From Jeotgalibacillus terrae (GTDB lineage: Bacteria > Bacillota > Bacilli > Bacillales > Jeotgalibacillaceae), in contig NZ_JAFBDK010000026.1 in NCBI RefSeq assembly GCF_016908195.1, positions 1 to 36,661 of the forward strand: DNA of 36,661 nt, given 5' to 3'. Shown here in pieces: positions 8,008-14,362 of this stretch; the stretch's first letter is position 1, and every line of letters begins with the position of its first letter. The translations under genes and the position numbers were made by a program. The notes beneath the pieces were generated by a model. It was not told the origin of the DNA and made no database searches. It was given only the letters and a program-made list of their open reading frames with translations.

Positions 8008-8387
8008 ATGAAGAACTGAAGCCCTCTTCGTATGTGGAAATCAGTGAACCGGGGCTACCGGTTACTGAAAAGACGGATACGATTTTATTTACCAGGCTTG
8101 AGGAATGGATTTTATCACAATACGGACAAGATGAAGATGACCTTGTTTTATTATGGAAACAGGAAATCAAACGTTTGATTGAATGGGAGAATGACGCGGT
8201 GCAAAGGTGCGTGATCATGATCGGCACAGATCAGTCAAAAGGAATCGTCCCGCTTGAGAAAGAGCAGCGCTTTACAAGAGATGTACTCGGCTGGTGTCAT
8301 CAGCACACCGCATCCAAAGCAGACCGCGTCACGAGAATCTGGTATGGTCTTGCAGAAGAGTTGAAAACAAAGGAGGAGTTAAGGTGA
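7959..8387 (+). CDS. Short CobU-like protein with degenerate P-loop
   Basis: This 142-residue protein resembles CobU at both ends but lacks its middle. It begins MHFIIGGAFNGKRKWV, where the P-loop Ser/Thr is replaced by Arg, and there is no obvious guanylylated-His segment or Asp-Cys Walker B. The C-terminal half keeps the CobU pattern: KGIVP, then EQRFTRDVLGWCHQHTASKADRV and WYGLAEELK. That is the part the upstream CobU (6035-6583) has lost. GGGAGGGGAGACC precedes the GTG start. It overlaps cobC by 49 nt and the adenosyltransferase gene by 4 nt (GTGA). It may partner the full-length CobU or be a regulatory subunit; catalysis on its own seems unlikely. Confidence 0.8.
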   Translation: MHFIIGGAFNGKRKWVDEELKPSSYVEISEPGLPVTEKTDTILFTRLEEWILSQYGQDEDDLVLLWKQEIKRLIEWENDAVQRCVIMIGTDQSKGIVPLEKEQRFTRDVLGWCHQHTASKADRVTRIWYGLAEELKTKEELR

Positions 8388-8968
8388 AAATTTACACAAA
8401 AACAGGTGATAAAGGGCAAACGAGCTTAATCGGAGGACGCGTGTTCAAAGATGATGTCCGCGTTGAAGCATACGGCACGATTGATGAAGCGAACAGCTTT
8501 GTAGGCAAAGCTGTCACTGAGCTTGATGCAGAAAAATTTACTGATATTTTAGCAGATCTTGAAGCGATCCAGCACGAACTGTTTGATGCAGGCGGTGACC
8601 TTGCAAATGTATCAAGCCGCCGTGAGTGGAAGCTTGATCCGAAAGCAGTGGAGCAGCTTGAAAAAAGGATCGATGAGCTGATGGAAGAAGCACCTGAATT
8701 GGAGCGCTTTATCCTGCCTGGCGGATCACCTGCAGCGGCAACGCTTCATATTGCAAGAACAGTAACACGCCGCGCCGAGCGTCAGACGGTATCACTTGCG
8801 AAGCTGGATGCAGAACTGCCTGGAACACCGCAGCAGTACTTAAATCGTCTGTCGGATTATCTTTTCGCTTGTGCACGCGTTGTGAATGCGCGTCAGGGAA
8901 TTTCAGATGTAGAGTATATCAGAAGCGCAAAAGTGTTCCGTACCGATAAAAAATCCAAAGATGAATAA
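8384..8968 (+). CDS. PduO-type cob(I)alamin adenosyltransferase
   Basis: This enzyme moves the adenosyl group of ATP onto cob(I)alamin or cob(I)inamide, making the coenzyme form. The 194-residue product starts MKIYTKTGDKGQTSLIGG, the ATP-binding signature of the PduO/MMAB family, followed by RVEAYGTIDEANSFVG. It also has FILPGGSPAAATLHIARTVTRRAER and LNRLSDYLFACAR. The GTG at 8384 follows AAAGGAGGAGTTAAG; the frame extends upstream to 8294 without support. It overlaps its left neighbour by 4 nt and the next gene by 8 nt. B. subtilis YvqK belongs to the same family. Its product is the cofactor of IcmF further right. Confidence 0.95.
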   Translation: MKIYTKTGDKGQTSLIGGRVFKDDVRVEAYGTIDEANSFVGKAVTELDAEKFTDILADLEAIQHELFDAGGDLANVSSRREWKLDPKAVEQLEKRIDELMEEAPELERFILPGGSPAAATLHIARTVTRRAERQTVSLAKLDAELPGTPQQYLNRLSDYLFACARVVNARQGISDVEYIRSAKVFRTDKKSKDE

Positions 8969-9626
8969 GGCTTCTTTTGGCCGAAATGCAATGGAGTGGC
9001 AGGTTGGTGATCGGGTACTCATTATGACCTCAGACAACAGCGGCGGGATTGGTGAAAAGCCGCTTGATGAGGTCAGTGTACCGTACGAAATGGTCGCCTA
9101 TTATGCATTCCGGACAGCTGTGATGGACTGCTTCTCGTCAGGCGCCGTTCCGGTATCAGTGATTGTACATAATTTCTGCGGGGATGATGTCTGGCCGAAA
9201 CTTGTAGCCGGTGTCAGGCAGGGGCTTGAAGAAATTGGTGCTGACGGTGCAACGGTCACAGGCAGTACGGAATCCAATATGGTGATGCAGCAGTCAGCGG
9301 TTGCTGTGACAGTCATTGGTGAGCGGGTGCGTGATTTTTCTCTGAAGGTCACCGGACCGCTCGAATGGTCACTTATCGGGAAGCCTTTGGTTGGTATGGA
9401 AGTGATTGAGATGGCTGAAAATGTGGCGTCTTTAAATCAGGGCCGCGTGCATCTCGATGATCCCCAGGTTGCTGTGATCTGGCCGGTCGGATCTAAAGGG
9501 GTGGCGGCGGAATGGACGCATATGTGCAGTCAACTCGGAATTGATGAAGTCTTACCTGATTTTGGCGTAGATATGATCAAGTCCGGCGGTCCGGCGACGT
9601 GCTGGATTGTGGGGCGGCAGCGTTGA
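8961..9626 (+). CDS. PurM/AIR-synthase-like protein, candidate alpha-ribazole kinase (CblS-like)
   Basis: The 221-residue product resembles the N-terminal ATP-binding domain of AIR synthase-like proteins: VLIMTSDNSGGIGEKPLDEV, SGAVPVSVIVHNFCGDDVW and DGATVTGSTESNMVMQQSAVAVTVIG. Some Firmicutes salvage alpha-ribazole with a transporter (CblT) and a kinase (CblS), and I recall CblS being an AIR-synthase-like protein. This operon has cobU, cobS and cobC but no visible cobT, which fits a kinase that supplies alpha-ribazole phosphate. The ATG at 8961 overlaps the previous gene by 8 nt and has a weak ribosome-binding site; ATG 8991 is an alternative. No transporter resembling CblT is in the window. 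The function is an inference. Confidence 0.72.
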   Translation: MNKASFGRNAMEWQVGDRVLIMTSDNSGGIGEKPLDEVSVPYEMVAYYAFRTAVMDCFSSGAVPVSVIVHNFCGDDVWPKLVAGVRQGLEEIGADGATVTGSTESNMVMQQSAVAVTVIGERVRDFSLKVTGPLEWSLIGKPLVGMEVIEMAENVASLNQGRVHLDDPQVAVIWPVGSKGVAAEWTHMCSQLGIDEVLPDFGVDMIKSGGPATCWIVGRQR

Positions 9627-9714
9627 ATAGATATGGGGTGGCTTTGGGAGTACGTCAGGCTCATGCCTGGCCAGACGCATCAGCACAAACGTACAATACC
9701 TAAACCAGAGAACT

Positions 9715-9743
9715 TTTTCATTCCTCATCCGTATTACTACTAT
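9715..9743 (+). promoter_or_regulatory. Possible promoter of the zinc-ribbon protein gene
   Basis: TTTTCA (9715-9720) and TACTAT (9738-9743) are separated by 17 nt. Each matches the sigma-A consensus at four of six positions. The start codon is 25 nt downstream. Confidence 0.4.
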
Positions 9744-9768
9744 AGGAACCGCAAAGGAGGAACACCAC

Positions 9769-10071
9769 ATGCCAACGTGTCAAAACTGCCACCAAAAATG
9801 GTCCTGGACAACAGCATTTAAACGTACAGTATGGTTCAACGGCGGAATGGAATGTCCGCATTGCGGGGCGAAGCAGTATGTAACGAAAAACACCAGAAAA
9901 CGGTCGGCTTCACTATCGGGCCTTTCCAGTTTCGCAATTATATTCAGTGCGCTTATTTTAGACGTATCCTGGTCCGGGTTAATCATTCTTGCCGTTACGA
10001 TCTTCCTCATCGCAATGATTATACTGCCCTCTGCTGTCAGACTTTCAAATGAAGACGAGCCGTTGTGGTGA
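9769..10071 (+). CDS. Small zinc-ribbon membrane protein (cxxc_20_cxxc type)
   Basis: The 100-residue product has two CxxC pairs, C4/C7 and C29/C32, spaced about 20 residues, likely binding one zinc ion. Two adjacent hydrophobic segments follow (about 53-90: LSSFAIIFSALILDVSWSGL, then IILAVTIFLIAMIILPSAV). It resembles the small family named for the CxxC-x20-CxxC pattern (TIGR04104, from memory); function unknown. AAAGGAGGAACACCAC precedes the ATG. It is separated from the cobalamin operon by 142 nt and may have its own promoter. Its stop codon lies in a long hairpin shared with the convergent gene. Confidence 0.8.
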   Translation: MPTCQNCHQKWSWTTAFKRTVWFNGGMECPHCGAKQYVTKNTRKRSASLSGLSSFAIIFSALILDVSWSGLIILAVTIFLIAMIILPSAVRLSNEDEPLW

Positions 10072-10104
10072 GTGAAGTTTGGGACAGACCCAGGCTTCAC
10101 TCAC
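10068..10104. terminator. Long hairpin between convergent genes
   Basis: GTGAGTGAAG (10068-10077) and CTTCACTCAC (10095-10104) pair perfectly, extended by G-U pairs and GGG/CCC to a 16-bp stem around an ACAGA loop. It contains the stop codons of both converging genes. There is no T-run on either side, so termination is plausible but not certain. Confidence 0.5.
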
Positions 10105-11246
10105 AGCAAATGCCCCACACACCACGCGGCTGACTCCTTAATCGGCTGCACTTTCAGATCTCCCGGCTTCAGTTTGCGGGAATACAGAAGGTCATTTTCC
10201 ACACTCTCAACCAATGATTTAATCACTGCAGAATCCTCAGTCACCACATTCAACTCTTCATTAATAAGAAGACTGCGCCGGTCAAAGTTCATCGTGCCGA
10301 TATCGCAAAGCTTCCCATCAATCAGAATCGCTTTTGCATGATAAAAACCGTTTTGAAACTGATATACGTCAGCGCCGCGCTCGATCAGCCGGCGTAAATA
10401 ACGGTAGGAAGCGGGCTGCACAAGTGGGTGATCGGGCGTTCCGGGAACAAGGACTTTCACGTTAATGTCATGTTCCAGCGCATGAAACAAGCAATGTTCA
10501 ACTTTTTGGGTCGGAATAAAGTAAGGAGATCCGATAAAGATTGACTGTGATGCCTGTTTAAGCAGCTCACAAATAAACGTTTCCTGATCCACTGCTTCAG
10601 AAGACACGAGGTGGTACTGTCCGCCATTACCATGGGAAGCAGGTAATGCTTCCTCACGCCAGTCGCGTTCGAATTCAGTCTGACAGTCTGCAGTAATATC
10701 TCCGGTCAACCTCAAATGATAATCCCTCCATGGGGTTAAAACAGGATCCAGGTTCAAATATTCAAGTCCAATATTAAATCCACCCACATGAGCAATCTTT
10801 TTATCAATCACTGCAAGTTTTTTATGATTTCGTTTTTGCAGGAAAAACCAGCTTCCTTTAAAAATGAACGGACGGCTGAATTGAACGATCACACCTTCAT
10901 GAGGAATCTCTTTCAGAGACTTTTTAAAGGTACGGCTGCCAATTGCATCCAGCATGAGACGGACGCGAACACCTTCACGCGCTTTCTCCGCGAGCAGCTT
11001 CATCAGACGTCTGCCAGCATCGTCAGGCTGTAAGATGAAAAACATGATATCGATTGTACAAACTGCATTCCGACAATCATCTTCAAGCTGCTTCATCCAT
11101 TTGATGCCGTCATCAAAAAATTCAGCATGGCCATCCTTTTTTGAATACGGGGTGGAGCGATGCTGTTTATTTTTTCTCAAACCTGCCAGCCAGTCCAGTC
11201 TGAGCCAGAGGACGAGCAGTGCAATCCAGACAAATATTTTCATCAT
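10101..11246 (-). CDS. ywjE: Cardiolipin synthase / phospholipase D family protein (YwjE-like)
   Basis: This membrane-associated enzyme likely joins phosphatidylglycerol molecules into cardiolipin. The 381-residue product has an N-terminal membrane anchor (MMKIFVWIALLVLWLRL) and two HKD motifs: HKKLAVIDKKIAHVGGFN near residue 140 and HAKAILIDGKLCDIGTMNFD near 310. The first motif keeps the H-K-D pattern. Two adjacent ATG codons are possible; the second (ending at 11243) has better spacing to the AAAGGAG site. It lies divergent from fadF, as ywjE does beside ywjF in B. subtilis, which supports orthology. The exact lipid substrate is inferred. Confidence 0.9.
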   Translation of the reverse strand: MMKIFVWIALLVLWLRLDWLAGLRKNKQHRSTPYSKKDGHAEFFDDGIKWMKQLEDDCRNAVCTIDIMFFILQPDDAGRRLMKLLAEKAREGVRVRLMLDAIGSRTFKKSLKEIPHEGVIVQFSRPFIFKGSWFFLQKRNHKKLAVIDKKIAHVGGFNIGLEYLNLDPVLTPWRDYHLRLTGDITADCQTEFERDWREEALPASHGNGGQYHLVSSEAVDQETFICELLKQASQSIFIGSPYFIPTQKVEHCLFHALEHDINVKVLVPGTPDHPLVQPASYRYLRRLIERGADVYQFQNGFYHAKAILIDGKLCDIGTMNFDRRSLLINEELNVVTEDSAVIKSLVESVENDLLYSRKLKPGDLKVQPIKESAAWCVGHLL

Positions 11247-11324
11247 CCGACTCCTTTCTCTAAAATAGTATGTCCAAATAACAGCAGAACCTGTAAAATG
11301 AAAGAGAAAAATTCTGAAAATGCA

Positions 11325-11352
11325 TTGACTGAATGCTCATTCATTATATAAT
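11325..11352 (+). promoter_or_regulatory. fadF promoter
   Basis: TTGACT (11325-11330) and TATAAT (11347-11352) are separated by 16 nt, a strong sigma-A promoter. The predicted start is about 38 nt before the fadF ATG. The spacer contains a FadR-like operator. Confidence 0.85.
11326..11343. promoter_or_regulatory. FadR-like operator overlapping the fadF promoter
   Basis: The 18-mer TGACTGAATGCTCATTCA matches the B. subtilis FadR consensus TGAATGAMTANTCATTCA (recalled) at all but two positions. It overlaps the -35 and most of the spacer, so a bound repressor would block RNA polymerase. In B. subtilis, fadF is a FadR target and long-chain acyl-CoA relieves repression. Confidence 0.75.
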
Positions 11353-11397
11353 GAGTATAAGAAAGAGTCAGACAACTTTGGGAGGAGTGCAGCGAAC

Positions 11398-13515
11398 ATG
11401 AGCATTGGGGATATTTTGCTGATTGTTAACTGGATTGCGTTCATTCTTGTAACCGCTTACGCAGTCTATTTGTTTGGTTATCTGGTCAAATCACGCTATG
11501 ACTTTATCAAGCTCGGTAAAAAAGAAGAGTTTGATAACAACGTCAAAGAACGCATGAAGAAGATCATGGTTCAGGTATTTGGTCAGAAAAAATTATTGAA
11601 GGATAAGAAGAGCGGGATGATTCACGTCATGTTCTTCTATGGCTTCCTGTTAGTACAGGCCGGAGCAATCGACTTTATTTATAAAGGGCTTGTACCAGGT
11701 GAGCACCTGCCGCTTGGTATTTTCTACCCTGGATTCACATTCTTCCAGGAACTTGTCACTTTAATGATTTTGGTAGCGGTTGCGTGGGCATTCTACCGCC
11801 GTTACATGGAAAAGCTTGTCCGTCTGAAAAGGGGTTTCAAATCAGGACTTGTACTGATTTTTATCGGCGGATTAATGGTATCTGTACTGCTTGGTAATGG
11901 TGCGGGAATCGTTTTCTTCGACCATGATCCGACATGGACAGAGCCGGTTGCATCAGTGATCTCACTTGCAACAGGCTGGATGGGTGCGACAGCGAACGCA
12001 GTCATTTTCTATTTTGCATGGTGGGTACACTTATTATTCCTATTAGGCTTCTTAGTATACGTGCCGCAGTCAAAACACGCGCACTTACTAGCAGGACCAA
12101 TCAATGTATACTTCAACCGTCTCGATAATCCTGGTAAGCTTCGCAGCATCAATTTTGAAGATGAGTCCCAGGAAACATTCGGCGTTGGAAAAGTGGAAGA
12201 CTTCACACAGCTTCAGATGATTGATCTTTATGCATGTGTTGAGTGTGGACGCTGTACAAACATGTGTCCTGCAACCGGTACAGGTAAAATGCTGTCACCG
12301 ATGGATTTGATTACGAAAATTCGTGACCACCTGACTTTCACAGGAGCGGCTGTCACGTCACAATCACCATGGGTACCGGCACCAGCTTTTGCCCAGACAA
12401 AAGGCAACCAGATCGCAGCAGCTTCAGCAAATGGAGGCGCTGAAGCAGCAATTGATATGTACCACCCAAGCCTGATCGGTGACGTCATCACTGAAGAGGA
12501 AATCTGGGCTTGTACAACGTGCCGTAACTGTGAGGACCAGTGTCCTGTCATGAACGAACACGTTGATAAAATCATCGACCTGCGCCGTTATCTTGTACTG
12601 ACTGAAGGTAAAATGGAGCCGGATGCACAGCGCGCGATGCAAAACATTGAGCGTCAGGGTAATCCTTGGGGTCTGAACCGTAAAGAAAAAGAAAACTGGA
12701 GAGAAGCACGTGAAGACGTTGTGGTACCGACAGTCAAAGAAATGAAAAAAGCAGAAGAAGAATTCGAATACCTTTTCTGGGTTGGCTCAATGGGTTCATT
12801 TGATAACCGAAGCCAGAAAATCGCCCTTTCATTTGCAAAAATGATGAATGAAGCAGGCGTTAAATTCGCGATTCTCGGAAACAAAGAGAAAAACTCAGGT
12901 GATACGCCTCGCCGCCTTGGAAATGAATTCTTATTCCAGGAGCTTGCGAATGCCAACATCGCTGAGTTTGAAAAAAATGACGTGAAAAAGATCGTAACGA
13001 TCGATCCTCACGCATACAATGTCTTTAAAAACGAGTACCCTGAATTCGGCCTGAAAGCTGAAGTTTACCACCACACAGAAGTGCTCGCAGAACTGGTGGA
13101 GCGCGGTAAGCTGAAGCCGGTACATGCAGTCAATGAGAAGATTACCTTCCACGACTCATGTTATCTTGGCAGATACAATGAAGTCTACGATCCACCGCGT
13201 GAAATCCTGAAATCAATCCCGGGCGTTCAGCTCGTGGAAATGGAACGTAACCGCGAAAAAGGCATGTGCTGTGGCGCCGGCGGAGGACTGATGTGGATGG
13301 AAGAAGACAAAGGCCACCGCGTCAACGTTGCCCGCACAGAACAAGCACTTGTTGTGGAACCATCCATGATTAGCTCCGGCTGCCCATACTGCCTGACAAT
13401 GCTGTCAGACGGTACCAAAGCGAAGGAAGTTGAAGAAGAAGTTGGCACAATGGATGTTGCTGAACTGCTTGAATTGAGTGTGATTGGGAAGACACAGACA
13501 GCAGAAAGTGCCTAA
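11398..13515 (+). CDS. fadF: Membrane iron-sulfur oxidoreductase FadF (fatty-acid oxidation)
   Basis: FadF probably passes electrons from acyl-CoA dehydrogenases, via electron-transfer flavoprotein, to the quinone pool. The 705-residue product has about six N-terminal membrane segments (residues 1-230), resembling a cytochrome b-type anchor. Two 4Fe-4S motifs follow, CVECGRCTNMCP and CTTCRNCEDQCP. The C-terminal half has two cysteine-rich CCG domains (HDSCYLGRYN with CCGAGGG, and SSGCPYCLTML), as in heterodisulfide reductase subunit D. GGGAGGAGTGCAGCGAAC precedes the ATG. The FadR-like operator and the beta-oxidation genes downstream fit. B. subtilis YwjF is the apparent orthologue. Confidence 0.93.
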   Translation: MSIGDILLIVNWIAFILVTAYAVYLFGYLVKSRYDFIKLGKKEEFDNNVKERMKKIMVQVFGQKKLLKDKKSGMIHVMFFYGFLLVQAGAIDFIYKGLVPGEHLPLGIFYPGFTFFQELVTLMILVAVAWAFYRRYMEKLVRLKRGFKSGLVLIFIGGLMVSVLLGNGAGIVFFDHDPTWTEPVASVISLATGWMGATANAVIFYFAWWVHLLFLLGFLVYVPQSKHAHLLAGPINVYFNRLDNPGKLRSINFEDESQETFGVGKVEDFTQLQMIDLYACVECGRCTNMCPATGTGKMLSPMDLITKIRDHLTFTGAAVTSQSPWVPAPAFAQTKGNQIAAASANGGAEAAIDMYHPSLIGDVITEEEIWACTTCRNCEDQCPVMNEHVDKIIDLRRYLVLTEGKMEPDAQRAMQNIERQGNPWGLNRKEKENWREAREDVVVPTVKEMKKAEEEFEYLFWVGSMGSFDNRSQKIALSFAKMMNEAGVKFAILGNKEKNSGDTPRRLGNEFLFQELANANIAEFEKNDVKKIVTIDPHAYNVFKNEYPEFGLKAEVYHHTEVLAELVERGKLKPVHAVNEKITFHDSCYLGRYNEVYDPPREILKSIPGVQLVEMERNREKGMCCGAGGGLMWMEEDKGHRVNVARTEQALVVEPSMISSGCPYCLTMLSDGTKAKEVEEEVGTMDVAELLELSVIGKTQTAESA

Positions 13516-13524
13516 AAAAGAAAA

Positions 13525-13640
13525 GTGGAAGGCGCTCGGTCAGCTCTGACAGGCATAAGACGCGTAGCGGAAAACGGGGGCACTTTCCCGTTTGCCGATG
13601 CGTGGCTTATGACCCGAAGAGCTAGCGCCTGAAGCTGGAC
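13525..13640. repeat. Nested-hairpin intergenic element, family C
   Basis: The segment folds as one long hairpin: AGGCGCT (13530-13536) with AGCGCCT (13624-13630), AGCTC with GAGCT, CATAAG with CTTATG, CGC with GCG and an apical AAACGGG/CCCGTTT. It opens with GGAAGGCG and closes with CGCCTGAAGC, the same edges as the family A elements, but the interior sequence differs. It lies 10 nt after the fadF stop. Confidence 0.65.
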
Positions 13641-13694
13641 AAAGTGAAAAAGCGGAGACGCTTCATTCGCACCCACATAAACTAATAAAACCCA

Positions 13695-13734
13695 AACGAC
13701 CTGGCTGCTTCTGATGACGGCCAGGTCGTTTTTT
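13695..13734 (+). terminator. Terminator downstream of fadF
   Basis: AACGACCTGGC (13695-13705) and GCCAGGTCGTT (13720-13730) form an 11-bp stem around a 14-nt loop, followed by T-rich sequence to 13734. It is a canonical rho-independent terminator and separates fadF from the thiolase operon. Confidence 0.88.
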
Positions 13735-13820
13735 GTGGAACGCCACCTTGACAGGGTGGAGGTCGATGGTTTTGGAGTCGATAGCTAGCAGTAGGTATGG
13801 GTCTTTTGATACTAAGTGGC

Positions 13821-13929
13821 GAACCTTCCCATTTGTAGGCCGAACACCACACCACAAGAATCGAACACAGCTTCACGAACGTCGAACATCACAGCTCAAA
13901 CGTCGAACATGAACTACTTTCCGCAGAAC
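13821..13929. repeat. Array of six GAAC boxes with exact 21-nt period
   Basis: GAAC occurs at 13821, 13842, 13863, 13884, 13905 and 13926, exactly 21 nt apart. The four central boxes read CGAACA. Two extra, out-of-register copies are at 13877 and 13911. The frame translates as asparagine-containing heptads from a GTG at 13816, but no ribosome-binding site is seen. Same phasing as the array at 91-187. Confidence 0.6.
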
Positions 13930-13984
13930 CCGCAATCTATCTTTAAATCTAATTCCAAATCTCTCATCCTATATAAAATCCCAC

Positions 13985-14013
13985 TTGTATCAATGATTGA
14001 AATCGCTTACAAT
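13985..14013 (+). promoter_or_regulatory. Candidate promoter upstream of the thiolase operon
   Basis: TTGTAT (13985-13990) and TACAAT (14008-14013) are separated by 17 nt. A transcript would start near 14020 and meet the small hairpin at 14037-14056 and the operator at 14066-14088 before reaching the thiolase gene. Confidence 0.6.
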
Positions 14014-14036
14014 AAAAGGGGTAGAATCATTTAAAT

Positions 14037-14056
14037 GCCGTTAAATCGGCTTTTTT
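14037..14056 (+). terminator. Short terminator or attenuator
   Basis: GCCG (14037-14040) and CGGC (14047-14050) form a small stem around TTAAAT, followed by six T. The stem is short, so termination may be partial. It lies 17-36 nt after the predicted start of the promoter at 13985-14013. Confidence 0.45.
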
Positions 14057-14065
14057 AAAGAGGAT

Positions 14066-14088
14066 TTACTGAGCGAGCGTTCAGTCAA
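14066..14088. promoter_or_regulatory. FadR/TetR-like operator before the thiolase gene
   Basis: TTACTGAGCGA and GCGTTCAGTCA form an imperfect palindrome. Its half-site (TKACTGARCG) resembles that of the fadF operator (TGACTGAATG). It lies downstream of the candidate promoter, where a repressor could act as a roadblock. It may bind FadR or the TetR protein encoded at 19530. Confidence 0.5.
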
Positions 14089-14206
14089 CAAGCGTCCGCC
14101 CACCCTCAATCCAGTCAAAATGTTCAAGTCAAGGATGCATTTTTGTAAGCGGATTCAAATTTAATTTGTAGATTGAATGGCTGTGTTTGTCAATGCAGTC
14201 ACAGTA

Positions 14207-14326
14207 GATTGAAGCGGGGGGTGGGCGACTCCGGGACGATTAGTGGGAAGCTGAGACCCCGCAGGCGCTTGCGCCGAGGAGGCTCAGCAACCACCGTCCG
14301 GAAAGCGCCCACCCGCAGCGGAAATC
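14207..14326 (+). repeat. Family A nested-hairpin element, copy 1
   Basis: Arms GATT/AATC, GGTGGGCG/CGCCCACC, GGGACG/CGTCC and GCTGAG/CTCAGC enclose an apical GGCGC-TT-GCGCC. It carries the conserved GACTCC, GAGACCCCG and GAGGAGG blocks. It ends 36 nt before the thiolase start codon. Confidence 0.85.
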
Positions 14327-14362
14327 TGCGATTATCAAAGTTAAACAAAGGGGAGAATCACA

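Noticed and set aside
9654-9671. GTCAGGC-TCAT-GCCTGGC hairpin as the cobalamin operon terminator
   Set aside because: The stem is short and no T-run follows on either strand.
13816-14034. 72-codon frame with asparagine-rich heptads
   Set aside because: The heptads simply reflect the 21-nt GAAC array. No ribosome-binding site precedes the GTG and the frame runs through a promoter.
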